Source: Opitutia bacterium
GTDB lineage: Bacteria; Verrucomicrobiota; Verrucomicrobiia; Opitutales; Opitutaceae
Length of the DNA stretch: 64,000 nt
Reading direction: 5' to 3'
NCBI GenBank assembly: GCA_016217595.1
Contig: JACRHS010000032.1
Coordinates: 124,001-188,000 of the forward strand
Of this stretch, positions 17,872 through 27,601 are shown piece after piece. Position 1 is the stretch's first letter; each line of letters begins with the position of its first letter. Below the pieces are notes generated by a model. It worked only from the letters and a program-made list of their open reading frames with translations. It had not been told where the DNA came from and made no database searches. Position numbers and translations under genes: made by a program.

Positions 17872-18052
17872 GGGAGGGGTAGAGGAATGGCAAAGGGCGC
17901 GTGTTTGTACAAGGCTGGCCAGGCTGCCGATGGACGGGGGGAAGACTGAGATGAATCGCGCATTGCCAAGGTGAATGTGCCGCAGCTGGCACGGCAGGAG
18001 GCAGGGAGGATTTGCCAACGTGCCGGCGGCGCAACACGCTGTCGTCACCCCC

Positions 18053-20341
18053 ATGCGTGTTTTCTGCCCCACCTGCGTGCCTCTCTTGGCCTGGATCGCG
18101 TTTTGGCTCGCGCCTGTGCTCCTGCCGGCGGCGGTCTACGACCTTGCCCTGGGCGATGCTTACAACCGGGCGCTGCGTTTGAATGTGCCGGATGCTTTGC
18201 CCGTGGTGCGGGGGCTGATCATATACGGTAACGGCGCAAACGGGGATGCGCGCGGCATGGCGACCGATCCGGAGTTGGTGGCGCTGGCCGAGACGTGGGG
18301 TTTCGCCGTGCTCGCCACTTCGCGCTTCTACAATTTTTCGTCGCGGTTCGACGCGCAGGAATTCGGGATCTTCGAGGCGCGACTCCAGGAACTGGCGACG
18401 TTGAGCCGACGTCCGGAGCTGACCGTGGCGCCCTGGCTGCCGATCGGGCATTCCAATGGCGGGCAGATGTCCTATGGGTTCAATACGCTGCGCCCAGAGA
18501 AGGTTATCGCGATCGTGGCCTCGAAAGGCGCTTTCTATAACGACGTGCGGCCGGAGGGTATCGCGTTGCGCACACCGGGGCTGCTCGTCGCAGGCGAGGT
18601 GGATCCAGGGCTCGGCACGGCGGCGATCCGGGATCTGTTTTACGGCAACCGGCCGCGCGGCGCGTTGTGGGCGTGGGTGGAAGATCAGGGCGTCAATCAT
18701 TCCCTCGGCAACTCGAACGAGCTCACGTTGCCGTTTGTCGCCGCGATGGTGCAGGCGCGGTATCCGGCGGGCGCGACGCCGGTCAACGGCCCGGTGTCGC
18801 TGGTCGCCTTGGACGAGCAGGCGGGCTGGTTGACCGACCCCGAGTCCTATCAAGCCGGTCTCGCCGACATCGCGCCGTATGCCAGCTATCCCAAGGACAA
18901 AACGGTGGCGGGCTGGCTGCCGAGCCGGCGGCTGGCCTACATTTTCCGTGCGTTCGCCAGCTACAACAAGGCAACGCCCACGGCGACGCTCAGCACCGGG
19001 GCTGGTCCCATCGCTGCGGGCACGCCTGTCACCTACACCATCGGCCAGCCCGTCGCGTTGTGGACCGCCATCGAGTTTTACGAAGGAGACATTTTGTTGC
19101 GCCGAAGCACGCCGGCGGAAAGTGGCGCGCTGAGTGTGACCGCGACGCCCACGGCGGCGGGCTATGCGGTTTACCACGCGCTCGTCACCTTCGCCGATGG
19201 CACGCAACGCACCACTGTGCCGCGTCGCGTCTTGGTGCGCACCACGCTGCAGGCTCCGGGCATCGGGTCGCTCGTCAACCCGCCCGCGGTCGATCCCGGA
19301 GGTAATGTGACGCTGACGGCGAGCGTCACTGGTCATCCTGTCCCTGTGTTGCAATGGCGCAAAGACGGCGCGGCCATCCCCGGCGCGACGAATGCGACGT
19401 TCACGTTGGCCAACGCGCAGGCGGGCGACATGGGTTTTTATTCAGTCACGGCCAGCAACAGTCAGGGCACGGTTGAGTCGGACGCGGTGATTCTCACGGT
19501 CAATGGCGGCGGCAGCCGGCTGGCGAATCTCTCGGCGCGCGGTCTGGCCGGCACCGGGGAGAACGCGCTCACGCCCGGGATTGTGCTGCGCGGCGCGGGG
19601 CGCAAGCCGCTGCTCATTCGCGCGGTGGGGCCGACGCTCGGCAGCTTTGGCGTGAGCGGGGTTTTGAGCGATCCGACGCTGGAGGTGATTCCGCTCGGTG
19701 CGACGACGGCGCTGGCGTCCAACGACAATTGGGGCGCGTCGGCCGAGGCGGCGGCGGTGCGTGCCGCGACCTCGGGGTTGCAGGCCTTCGCGCTGGCCGA
19801 AGGCTCGCGGGATGCCGCGGTTTTACCCCTGTTGAACACGGCGGCAGGCGTGCTGTACACGGTGCGCGTGGAGCCGGCAGGCACGACGGCGGCGGGGCTG
19901 GCGCTGGCCGAGGTGTACGACCCGGAAGGGCCGATGGCGCCGGTGCGGTTGTGCAACCTCTCGACGCGGGGTTACACCGGGCCGGGCGAGACGGTGTTGA
20001 TGGCGGGGTTCTTTGTGGTCGGCGATGGGGCGAAACGCGTGTTGATCCGGGCGGTCGGGCCGAGTTTGGCGCCGCTGGGTGTGCGCGGGGCGCTGGAAGA
20101 TCCGCAACTGCGCGTGATCCCTCTGGGCAAAAATCTGGTGGTGGCGCGCAACGACAACTGGGGGGGCACCACGGCGCTCCAAGCGGCGTTCGCACAAGTT
20201 TCCGCGTTTGCCTTGCCCGCGGACAGCCGGGATGCGGCGGTGGCGATCACGCTGCCGCCCGGCGGCTATACGGTGCTGGCGACTGGCGCCGGTGACACCA
20301 CCGGCGTCGTGCTCATCGAGGTCTACGACATGGATCGGTAG
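18053..20341 (+). CDS. Secreted alpha/beta-hydrolase with Ig domain and two C-terminal repeats
   Basis: 762 aa from ATG 18053. Signal peptide is about 1-27. The hydrolase domain runs to about residue 250 with the nucleophile elbow GHSNGG (Ser134) and a later DQGVNHSLG (His). A linker domain follows, then an Ig-like domain (about 403-487, WRKDGAAIPGATNATFTL and MGFYSVTASNSQG). Two homologous beta repeats close the protein (about 490-624 and 633-762), each with NLS.RG, GPG/GTGE, IRAVGP.L and NDNWG. The repeats resemble a domain common in verrucomicrobial secreted proteins; I know no function for it. Likely a cell-surface or exported esterase. Confidence 0.75.
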   Translation: MRVFCPTCVPLLAWIAFWLAPVLLPAAVYDLALGDAYNRALRLNVPDALPVVRGLIIYGNGANGDARGMATDPELVALAETWGFAVLATSRFYNFSSRFDAQEFGIFEARLQELATLSRRPELTVAPWLPIGHSNGGQMSYGFNTLRPEKVIAIVASKGAFYNDVRPEGIALRTPGLLVAGEVDPGLGTAAIRDLFYGNRPRGALWAWVEDQGVNHSLGNSNELTLPFVAAMVQARYPAGATPVNGPVSLVALDEQAGWLTDPESYQAGLADIAPYASYPKDKTVAGWLPSRRLAYIFRAFASYNKATPTATLSTGAGPIAAGTPVTYTIGQPVALWTAIEFYEGDILLRRSTPAESGALSVTATPTAAGYAVYHALVTFADGTQRTTVPRRVLVRTTLQAPGIGSLVNPPAVDPGGNVTLTASVTGHPVPVLQWRKDGAAIPGATNATFTLANAQAGDMGFYSVTASNSQGTVESDAVILTVNGGGSRLANLSARGLAGTGENALTPGIVLRGAGRKPLLIRAVGPTLGSFGVSGVLSDPTLEVIPLGATTALASNDNWGASAEAAAVRAATSGLQAFALAEGSRDAAVLPLLNTAAGVLYTVRVEPAGTTAAGLALAEVYDPEGPMAPVRLCNLSTRGYTGPGETVLMAGFFVVGDGAKRVLIRAVGPSLAPLGVRGALEDPQLRVIPLGKNLVVARNDNWGGTTALQAAFAQVSAFALPADSRDAAVAITLPPGGYTVLATGAGDTTGVVLIEVYDMDR

Positions 20342-20366
20342 CGAGCGCGGCTCGCTCCCATCAGGT

Positions 20367-21365
20367 TCAGCGCGCGGCGAGCTGGCTGGCGACTTCGCGC
20401 AGGCGGGGCCAGTGGGTGGCGGGAATCGCGGGGCCGATGTGGCGGACGGTCTCGGCGCCGAGGTGCGAGCCGAGTGCGCCGCAGGCGGGCAGTGTCCAGC
20501 CTTGCAGATAACCGTAGAGAAAACCGGCCGCCCAGGCGTCGCCCGCTCCGGTGGTGTCGACGACGTCGTTCACCGCCACGGGCGCGATGCGGTGCAGCTC
20601 GGCGCCGCGCGCGATCCAGGCGCCGTCTTTGCCCATCTTCACGCAGGCGGTGACACCTTGCGCGGCGAGCTGGCGGGCGAGTGCGGCATAATCGTCGCTG
20701 CCGGGGAAGAGCGCGCGGATTTCGTCCTCGTTGGCGAAGACGACGTGCAGGCCGCGTTTAAATTGTTCGAGCAGCCACGGGCGCGCGGCGTGGACGACTT
20801 CAAAGGAGGCGAGGTCGACGCTGAGCGTGCAACCGGCGGCGCGCGCGGCATCGACGACGGCGGTGGCGAGCGCGGGGTTGAAGAGCAGGTAGCCTTCCAT
20901 GTGCGCGTGCCGGCAGCTGCGGAAATCGGCGACGGACACCTCGTCGGGGCGCAGTGTCATCGCGGCGGCGAGGCAGGTGCGCATCGTGCGTTGCGAGTCG
21001 GGCGTGATGAGCGAGAGGCAGCGGGCGTTGGGCAGCGCGCCGGTCTTGAAACGCGAGCCGTCCATGCCGGCGGCGAGGCACTGGGCGCGGTACTGCGCGG
21101 CGGTGGTGTCGTCGCCGAGTTTGCCGAGGAACGTGGTGGCGAGGCCGAGTTGCGCGACCGCCGCGGTGGTGTTGGCGGCCGAGCCGCCGGGTGCCTGCAC
21201 GGGCGGGGTGGCGAGGCGAGCGACGAGTTGCGCCATCTCGGGCGGATCGACGAGGACCATGCCGCCTTTCGCACCCGCGATGGTGCCGAGAAACTCCTCC
21301 GGCACGCGGGCGAGCAGATCCATGATGGGCGAACCGATACCGATGAGAGAGAAGGCGGAGGACAT
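20367..21365 (-). CDS. PfkB-family carbohydrate/nucleoside kinase
   Basis: 332 aa ribokinase-fold kinase. The N-terminal PfkB motif is PGGSAANTTAAVAQLG, and the C-terminal anion-hole/catalytic motif is VVDTTGAGDAWAAGFLYG, with the catalytic Asp in GAGD. Length and the GSAAN motif suggest an adenosine-kinase-like or 2-keto-3-deoxygluconate-like member, but substrate cannot be fixed. In a pectin degrader a keto-deoxy-gluconate kinase would fit, but that is only an inference. It follows the DUF6941-type gene by 45 bp. Confidence 0.88.
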   Translation of the reverse strand: MSSAFSLIGIGSPIMDLLARVPEEFLGTIAGAKGGMVLVDPPEMAQLVARLATPPVQAPGGSAANTTAAVAQLGLATTFLGKLGDDTTAAQYRAQCLAAGMDGSRFKTGALPNARCLSLITPDSQRTMRTCLAAAMTLRPDEVSVADFRSCRHAHMEGYLLFNPALATAVVDAARAAGCTLSVDLASFEVVHAARPWLLEQFKRGLHVVFANEDEIRALFPGSDDYAALARQLAAQGVTACVKMGKDGAWIARGAELHRIAPVAVNDVVDTTGAGDAWAAGFLYGYLQGWTLPACGALGSHLGAETVRHIGPAIPATHWPRLREVASQLAAR

Positions 21366-21410
21366 GCGGGAGAAGGCGGAACTTGGCGACGGGAGATTCG
21401 GGAGACCGTG

Positions 21411-21794
21411 TCAGTTACTGACGGTGAGGTTGGTGGCGAGGATGGGTTCGTCGTCGATCTCGATCACGAGCGAGTAGTCGCCGGGCTGGGGGAAACTGAG
21501 GTTGTTGATCTCGTTGATCAGATTGATGCGCTGGAGCGGGCCCTGCGATCCGAAGGGGCGCTCGATGAGCGGCTGCATGGTGGTGGGGTCGAGTCCCATC
21601 GAGATGCGCATCTTGTGCTCGCCCGCGGCGCAATCGGTCACGGTCAGAAACCACACCATGAACGGGTGAGTGACGGGAAATTGATGGGCGCGGATGTTGG
21701 AAAAGACGCCGAGGATCGTGTGTTTTCCCGAGGAGGGATCGATGTGGACGCCGTCGCAGATGAGCCAGCAAAGCAAGGTGGGTTTGGATTTCAC
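21411..21794 (-). CDS. Hypothetical protein, DUF6941-like
   Basis: 127 aa with no signal peptide or membrane segment. It reads as a small beta protein: LLCWLICDGVHIDPSSGKHTILGVF at the start and NLSFPQPGDYSLVIEID near the end. This resembles the DUF6941 family of small conserved proteins; I am not certain of the assignment and the function is unknown. It is divergent from the 63-aa membrane gene (86 bp between starts). Confidence 0.65.
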   Translation of the reverse strand: MKSKPTLLCWLICDGVHIDPSSGKHTILGVFSNIRAHQFPVTHPFMVWFLTVTDCAAGEHKMRISMGLDPTTMQPLIERPFGSQGPLQRINLINEINNLSFPQPGDYSLVIEIDDEPILATNLTVSN

Positions 21795-21880
21795 GCGGGA
21801 GGGAGTTGGGCGCGGGCGGAGGGGCGGCGCAAATCATTTTGCTTGGAGCGGGCCGGAGGGCGCGCCAACAGTGGAAGGCG

Positions 21881-22072
21881 ATGGACAGTCTCGGCCCCTG
21901 GTTCAACTCCCTTGGCGAATACCCGCGCTGGCTCGTGGTGGCGTGCGTGGCAGTCGTCGGCGCGCTGGTGCTTTACCTGCTGGCGAAGCTGCTCAAATGG
22001 AGTTTCTACGCGCTGGCGTTTCTGGTGCTCGCGGGCGGCTTGGGCCTGGCGGCGTGGATGCTGTTGAAGTGA
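21881..22072 (+). CDS. Small two-helix membrane protein
   Basis: 63 aa from ATG 21881, preceded by a GGAAGG ribosome site that favours this start over an upstream one at 21806. Two hydrophobic helices (about 18-36 and 41-60) are joined by a short KLLKWS turn, forming a hairpin. No family recognised. It converges on the RsmB-type gene with 23 bp between the stops. Confidence 0.5.
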   Translation: MDSLGPWFNSLGEYPRWLVVACVAVVGALVLYLLAKLLKWSFYALAFLVLAGGLGLAAWMLLK

Positions 22073-22095
22073 GGCGGCCGGACGGACCGGTGGCG

Positions 22096-23250
22096 CTATG
22101 ATTTCCGGCGCCACGCGGCGAGGAACATGCCGTTGGCGTTCCACTCGTGCGGCCAGAGAAAATGCGTGGCCTCGGTCGAGGGAAAAACGGGGATCGGTTC
22201 CAGCTCCGGGTGCGCGGCGGTGAACGCGGCGGCGATGTCGGTCGTCTCGCTGCGGGTGAGCGTGCACACGGCGTAGAGCAGACGGCCGCCGGGCTTGAGC
22301 GCGGGGGCGACGTGATCGAGCAATGCGCGCTGGGTGGCGGCGAGTTCGCGCACATCCTGGGGGCCGGTGGTCCAGCGCGCATGAGGATTGCGCTGCCAGG
22401 TGCCGATGCCGCTGCACGGGGCGTCGAGGAGAATGCCGTCGAATTTCGTTTTGGTCGGGAGCCGGGCGGAGCCGTCCCACGCAGCGGCGCGGTAGTTGAA
22501 AACTTGGGCGCGGGCGGTGCGTTTCTTCAACGCTTCGAGACGGCGCAGCGAGCGGTCGGAGGCCCAGAGCAGGCCCTTGTTTTTCATCTGGTCGGCGAGG
22601 TGAAGCGTCTTGCCGCCTTCGCCGGCGCAGGCGTCCCACCAGGTTTCGCCGGGTTGCGGCGCGCAAGCGTGGCCGACGAGTTGCGAGGCCAGATCCTGAA
22701 TTTCGAAGAGACCGGACTGGAACGGCGCGGCGCGATAAAGATCCTGCGTGCCGGTGTAGCGCAGCGCGGTGGCGAGCGGGGCGGCGAGCGCCGGGAGCGG
22801 CAGCGGGGCGGCCGGCGGAGTGCAGTCGCCGAGGGCGCGGGCGACGGCGGCGGTCTGGCCGGTGCGGGTGCGCAGCCAGAGCGCGGGCGGGCGTTGGAGC
22901 TGGCGGAGAAACTCCGGGGGCAGGGCCATTTCCCCGGCCAGCCAGGCGGGCACGGCGCGGAGCGCGAGAGCCTCGGGTTTGACGGTGGCGGGATGGGCGT
23001 CGAAGCGCGCCTGCCAGTCGAGTGCGGCGGCGATTTGCGGCTGCAGGGCTTCGCTGAGGTTGAGCCATTGCCGCCAGCGGCACCACGCGAAGACGGCGTG
23101 CGCGACGGCGCGGCGCTCGCCCGGAGAGAGGCGGCGGTTGGCGGCGAGTTCCTGGCGCAGCGCGGCATCGGCCGGGAGTTCCGGCGTGATGCGGCGCAGC
23201 ACGTGCGCGGCGCGGTTGAGCGTGGCGGAGGATGGCATGCGCGCAGGCAT
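22096..23250 (-). CDS. RsmB/NOP-family 16S rRNA (cytosine) methyltransferase
   Basis: 384 aa (380 if the inner ATG at 23238 is used). The Rossmann core has WDACAGEGGKTLHLA (SAM motif I), ASDRSLRRLEALKKR (motif II), FDGILLDAPCSGIGTW (motif IV with the PCS cysteine) and LLYAVCTLTRSET (motif VI with the catalytic cysteine). These two cysteines are diagnostic of m5C RNA methyltransferases. The N-terminal helical NusB-like region is short. It lies 44 bp downstream of the hybrid kinase on the same strand and may share its transcript. Confidence 0.88.
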   Translation of the reverse strand: MPARMPSSATLNRAAHVLRRITPELPADAALRQELAANRRLSPGERRAVAHAVFAWCRWRQWLNLSEALQPQIAAALDWQARFDAHPATVKPEALALRAVPAWLAGEMALPPEFLRQLQRPPALWLRTRTGQTAAVARALGDCTPPAAPLPLPALAAPLATALRYTGTQDLYRAAPFQSGLFEIQDLASQLVGHACAPQPGETWWDACAGEGGKTLHLADQMKNKGLLWASDRSLRRLEALKKRTARAQVFNYRAAAWDGSARLPTKTKFDGILLDAPCSGIGTWQRNPHARWTTGPQDVRELAATQRALLDHVAPALKPGGRLLYAVCTLTRSETTDIAAAFTAAHPELEPIPVFPSTEATHFLWPHEWNANGMFLAAWRRKS

Positions 23251-23294
23251 AGCACGCGCCGCGGCGGAGGGAAGCGGGAATGCGCGCGGGCGAC

Positions 23295-25385
23295 TCAGTG
23301 CTCGGCTGGCGCGTCGAGCGCCGTGCGGATGGTCTGCGTGAGCACTTCGAGTTGGAAGGGTTTCATGATCGTCCACACGTTGGGCTTCTGGGTGCTGTCG
23401 GCTTCGAGCAGCTCGGGGCTGTAGCCGGAGATCAGGATGGTTTTCAGCTCGGGCTTGGATTGGCGCAAGCAGTCGGAGATCTGGGCACCGGAGAGGCCGT
23501 TGGGCATGATCATGTCGGAGATCAGCAAATCGAATTCGCCGTGGGCCAGATTCCAGGCTTCGAGGGCGCTGGGGCCGTCGGGGGCGACGGTGACCTGGTA
23601 ACCCTGACGTTTGAGGAAGGTGCTCAACATGGTGCGGATGTTGGCGTCGTCTTCGACAAAGAGGACGCGTTCATGGCCGTGTGGCGCCGGTGCTTGAGCG
23701 GAGACTGCGGAGGCGGATGTCGGCGCGGGGGCGATTTCGCCGGCGAGAACCGGGAAATACAGCGTGAACGCCGAGCCGCGGCCGAGGGCGCTGTCGACTT
23801 CGATCCAGCCGTGCAACTGGTGCACGATGGCATAGACCGTGGAGAGGCCGAGGCCGGTGCCGCGGCCGACGGGCTTGGTGGTGAAGAAAGGTTCGAACAG
23901 GCGTTGCAGCACGGCGGGCTCCATGCCGGTGCCGGTGTCGGAGATGGCGAGGCAGAGATAATGGCCGGGCCGCGCATCGGGATGCCGCCGGACCTCATCG
24001 TTCAGGTGAACTTCACGCAAGTGGACCTCGATGCGGCCGCCTTGCGGCATGGCGTCGCGGGCGTTGACCATGAGGTTCATCACGACCTGCTCGAGATCGG
24101 CGTTGTCGGCAAAGATGGGCGGCAGGTTGGGCGGGCAGTCCCAGACGACCTCGATTTGTTCGCCGATGAGGCGGACGAGCATCTCGCGCAAACCGAGGAT
24201 CGTGGTGGCGAGGTTGAGTGGTTTGAGCTGGTTGGTTTGGCGGCGGCTAAACACGAGCAACTGGCGCGTGAGCGTGGCGGCGCGCTCTGCAGCGGCGCGC
24301 ACCTGACTGAGACTGTCGCGCAGCTCGCCGGTGACGGGATCGCCTTCGAGAATTTCCGAGGTGTAGCCGAGGATGACGGTGAGGAGATTATTAAAATCGT
24401 GGGCGATGCCGGCGGCGAGCTGGCCGATGGCCTCCATCTTTTGGGCCTGTCGGAGCTGATCTTCGAGGCGCAGGCGCTCGGTGATGTCTTGCAACACGGC
24501 AAAGGCGCAGAGCTCGTTGCCGAGACGCAGCGGCTGCACGGTGAGCAGAATCTCGCGGTGGGAGCCGTCGCGGGTGGTGATTTGGGTGCGGCGGTCGCGA
24601 ATGGCGTGCTGGGCACGCAGTTCGCGCAACACCTCGGCCCAGAGACCGGGCTCGGCCCAGAAGGCGGGCGGCGGGGCGGAGGTTTGCAGCAGGACTTCGC
24701 GGGAGAGCCCGAGCAGTTGCACGAGGGCGGCGTTGACATCCAGGAAGCGCTCGTCGGTGAGGCTGATCAGGGCGGAGGGCAGGGGCGCGCCTTGAAAGGC
24801 GGTGGAGAAGCGTTCCTCCGAGGCCTGCCAGTTGGCGGTGCGTTGGCGCACCAGTTCATCAAGCGCGATGAGGCGGGCGCGGGCTACGCGGGTGGCCGCC
24901 CATTTTTGCGTGAGCGCGTGGGCGAGCTGCAGCACTTCGATGTTGTCGAAGGGCTTTTTGAGGATGACGAGGTTGTCGGTGTGGCCGAGCGCCTGCAGGG
25001 TCTGATTCCAGGAATAATCGGAGTAGGCCGTGCAGATCACGGCCTGGAGCGAGGGGTCTTCCTGCCAGAGATGGCGGATCGTCTCGATGCCGTCCCAGCC
25101 GGGCGGGATGCGCATATCGACAAACGCGAGGGCGTAGGGTCGGTTGGCGGCTTTGGCGAGGCGGAGCAAGTCGAGCCCTTCCTGACCTTGAAAGGCGAAA
25201 TCGACTTCGAAGTTCTTGCGCCGGGTGGTCTCTTCGCGCGGGCCGAGGACGGCGGACAAAGCGGCATGCAGCCGCGGATTGGGCGTCGGCTCGGGACGCA
25301 GGATTTTGCGGAAGTCTTCGTGAATCGCCGCGGTATCGTCGATCACCAGAATACGAAAGATGGTATCCGGATTGGAATCGGGCAT
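23295..25385 (-). CDS. Hybrid histidine kinase (REC-PAS-HisKA-HATPase-REC)
   Basis: 696 aa, cytoplasmic. An N-terminal receiver (about 10-165) has D16/D17, phospho-acceptor D90 in LAFVDMR and K143 in LKKP. A PAS domain (about 185-305) follows, then HisKA with H329 ([10 protein letters not shown]), an ATPase domain ([26 protein letters not shown]) and a C-terminal receiver (about 573-692, D624 in LISDM, K675). An N-terminal receiver ahead of the kinase suggests it takes phosphate or an interaction from the upstream membrane kinase. It begins 11 bp after that gene and is the fifth step of the operon. Confidence 0.92.
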   Translation of the reverse strand: MPDSNPDTIFRILVIDDTAAIHEDFRKILRPEPTPNPRLHAALSAVLGPREETTRRKNFEVDFAFQGQEGLDLLRLAKAANRPYALAFVDMRIPPGWDGIETIRHLWQEDPSLQAVICTAYSDYSWNQTLQALGHTDNLVILKKPFDNIEVLQLAHALTQKWAATRVARARLIALDELVRQRTANWQASEERFSTAFQGAPLPSALISLTDERFLDVNAALVQLLGLSREVLLQTSAPPPAFWAEPGLWAEVLRELRAQHAIRDRRTQITTRDGSHREILLTVQPLRLGNELCAFAVLQDITERLRLEDQLRQAQKMEAIGQLAAGIAHDFNNLLTVILGYTSEILEGDPVTGELRDSLSQVRAAAERAATLTRQLLVFSRRQTNQLKPLNLATTILGLREMLVRLIGEQIEVVWDCPPNLPPIFADNADLEQVVMNLMVNARDAMPQGGRIEVHLREVHLNDEVRRHPDARPGHYLCLAISDTGTGMEPAVLQRLFEPFFTTKPVGRGTGLGLSTVYAIVHQLHGWIEVDSALGRGSAFTLYFPVLAGEIAPAPTSASAVSAQAPAPHGHERVLFVEDDANIRTMLSTFLKRQGYQVTVAPDGPSALEAWNLAHGEFDLLISDMIMPNGLSGAQISDCLRQSKPELKTILISGYSPELLEADSTQKPNVWTIMKPFQLEVLTQTIRTALDAPAEH

Positions 25386-25396
25386 TGGGAAAGGAG

Positions 25397-27601
25397 TTAG
25401 GCGGGTGCTTCGGGCAATTCGAGGGTGAAGGTGGCGCCGCGGTCGTGCCCATCGCTGTGCACGGTCAAGCTACCCCCGAGTTCGCGGGCCGCAAGTGCCC
25501 CGGTGTGGAGGCCGAATCCGTGTCCGCCGCGCCGGGTGGTGAACCCAAGCGTGAAGATGCGCGTCAGGTTGTCGGGCGGAATGCCCACGCCATTATCGGT
25601 GACGATGAATTGCACCCGGCCGGGGGCGGGTTGCGCCAGACGGAGCAGTACGCGGCGGTTGCCCGTGGGGCGCGCGGTCACGGCGTGCTGGGCATTGCGG
25701 ACCAGATTGATGAGGATCTGAAGGACCTTGTGCTTATCGACCGTAATCAGGGGCAGCGATGGGTAGTCGCGTTCGAGCGTCACGCCGTGGCGGGCGAGGA
25801 AGCGTTCGTTGATGTGCACGGTGTCCTCGAAGAGATCGGCCGGGGCCACGCGCTCGATGATACCGGCGATGCGCGCGTAGTTCTGCTGCATGGCGACGAT
25901 CTCTTTGATGTGCTCGATGTTTTTGACGATGCGCTGGAGTTCGCCGGCCCAGTCGCGGTGCTCGGTGGCGAGGTGCTCGGCGAGCTGGATGAGCAGGTCG
26001 GGGAGATTGCGGCCGCGGGGGTCGTGGGCGATGAAGTCGGCGGCGTCGGCCGTGTGCTCCTGCAACAGAGCGGCGACGCGGAGCAGGTCGCGCAGGCAGG
26101 AGTTGCCAAAATGCTCGCCGAGGAGGGAGGCGGAGACATTCACGCTGTTGAGCACGTTGCCGACGTTGTGCAGGACGCCGGTGGCGACCTCGGCCATGCC
26201 GGCACTGCGGGAGAGGTCGATGAGCGATTGCTGCGCCTCGCCGAGTTTGGCCATGGCCTGCTCCTTGGCCGTGATCTGTTCCTGGAGTTCGCGGGTGCGT
26301 TCCTGCACGCGCAGTTCGAGGGTGGCTTTGGCCTCAAGGAGCGATTCGCGCACATGTTGACGCTCCATGGCGGTGCCCAACATGTGGGCGGCGGCGCGGA
26401 AACTGTCGCGCTCGGCATCGCTCCACATTCGATTGGCGGTACAGACATCGAATTCGAGCACGCCCCACCAGGTGTCGCGCACCAGGATGGGGACAGCCAG
26501 GAAGGATTGCACCGCAGGGTCGACAGCGGCCTGTTCGGTGGCCGAAAGCTCGTGCCGGGCGGCGGCAAAAACTTCGCCGCTTTCGAGGAGGCTGGCCAGG
26601 CGATCGAGGCCGGCGCCGCGCCACGACAAGCGTTGCTCGGGGGAGGACCGCAGTGCATTGCGCGGATCGGGTGCGAGCCATTCGAAGCGTTGGATGCCAG
26701 CCAGGCCTTGTGGTTCGGCGGGGAGATTCTCGAACACCCGGGCCCGGCAGATGTTGGCGGCAGTGCCCAGCTGGGCGAGCACCTCCGGGATCGTGTCGCG
26801 CCAGTCATCGCTGGTGAAAAGGCGCTCGGCGGTGACGCGCACGCTCTGGAGAATCCGGTCGCGGCGTTGGAGCGACTCGGTCATCGAGTTCACGGAGGCG
26901 GCGAGCTGGCCCAGTTCGTCGTCGCTGTGGAGGGCGGCACGGGCGGTGAGGTCGCCCTGGGTGACGCGCTGCACGACCGCGCGCAGATCGAGCAGGGGCC
27001 GGACGAGGCGGCGGGCGTAGACGACAGAGGCGAGCAAGCTGAGGGCGATGCAACAGACGGCGAGGATGATGGTGCGCCGGTAAACGGTGGCCATGCTGCG
27101 GTCGTAGCTATCGAGTGAGATGCCGATGTGAATCCACCCCCACTGAATGCCCGAGTAATCGAAGGGTTGGGAGTAATGGAAAACCCGTTGCTTAAAAAGC
27201 GGGATGTAATCGATGCCGCTGGTCGCTTCGCGGCGGCGGGGGCGCCATTGCGCGGGCAGGTTGGTCTCGGCGCGCCAGCCATCGCGGTCGTTGATGAGGG
27301 AGAAACCGTCGTTTTTGGTGACGACGAGGTAGGCGAGCGAGGTGTCGCCCTGCAGCATCTCCTTGGCGTGGTCGACGACGCTGCTGTAGTCCTCGTTGAT
27401 CGCGGCGCCGGCGGCGATGTTGCGGAGGGAGGCGGCGACGCTGCGGGCTTTGGACTCCAGATTTTCCAGAAAAATGCGCCGCTGAAACGGGATGATCATC
27501 ACCACGAAAATGAGCAACGTGACGATGGTCACCAACCAGGAGAGCAAGGCGGTGCGCTGGGTGATGCCCAGACTGCGTTTGGGGCGGACGGTGGCGCTCA
27601 T
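25397..27601 (-). CDS. Membrane sensor histidine kinase with HAMP and GAF
   Basis: 734 aa. Two membrane helices (about 20-38 and 177-195) flank a periplasmic sensor of about 138 residues. A HAMP domain (about 197-249), a GAF domain (about 250-412) and a coiled coil (about 415-460) follow. The H-box is H478 in TGVLHNVGNVLNSV, the divergent HNxGN type, and the ATPase motifs are NLVRNAQHAV, VTDNGVGIP and GHGFGLHTG. It has no receiver domain and no DNA-binding partner nearby. Its start overlaps the previous binding protein by 4 bases, so sensor and binding proteins are made together. Confidence 0.92.
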   Translation of the reverse strand: MSATVRPKRSLGITQRTALLSWLVTIVTLLIFVVMIIPFQRRIFLENLESKARSVAASLRNIAAGAAINEDYSSVVDHAKEMLQGDTSLAYLVVTKNDGFSLINDRDGWRAETNLPAQWRPRRREATSGIDYIPLFKQRVFHYSQPFDYSGIQWGWIHIGISLDSYDRSMATVYRRTIILAVCCIALSLLASVVYARRLVRPLLDLRAVVQRVTQGDLTARAALHSDDELGQLAASVNSMTESLQRRDRILQSVRVTAERLFTSDDWRDTIPEVLAQLGTAANICRARVFENLPAEPQGLAGIQRFEWLAPDPRNALRSSPEQRLSWRGAGLDRLASLLESGEVFAAARHELSATEQAAVDPAVQSFLAVPILVRDTWWGVLEFDVCTANRMWSDAERDSFRAAAHMLGTAMERQHVRESLLEAKATLELRVQERTRELQEQITAKEQAMAKLGEAQQSLIDLSRSAGMAEVATGVLHNVGNVLNSVNVSASLLGEHFGNSCLRDLLRVAALLQEHTADAADFIAHDPRGRNLPDLLIQLAEHLATEHRDWAGELQRIVKNIEHIKEIVAMQQNYARIAGIIERVAPADLFEDTVHINERFLARHGVTLERDYPSLPLITVDKHKVLQILINLVRNAQHAVTARPTGNRRVLLRLAQPAPGRVQFIVTDNGVGIPPDNLTRIFTLGFTTRRGGHGFGLHTGALAARELGGSLTVHSDGHDRGATFTLELPEAPA

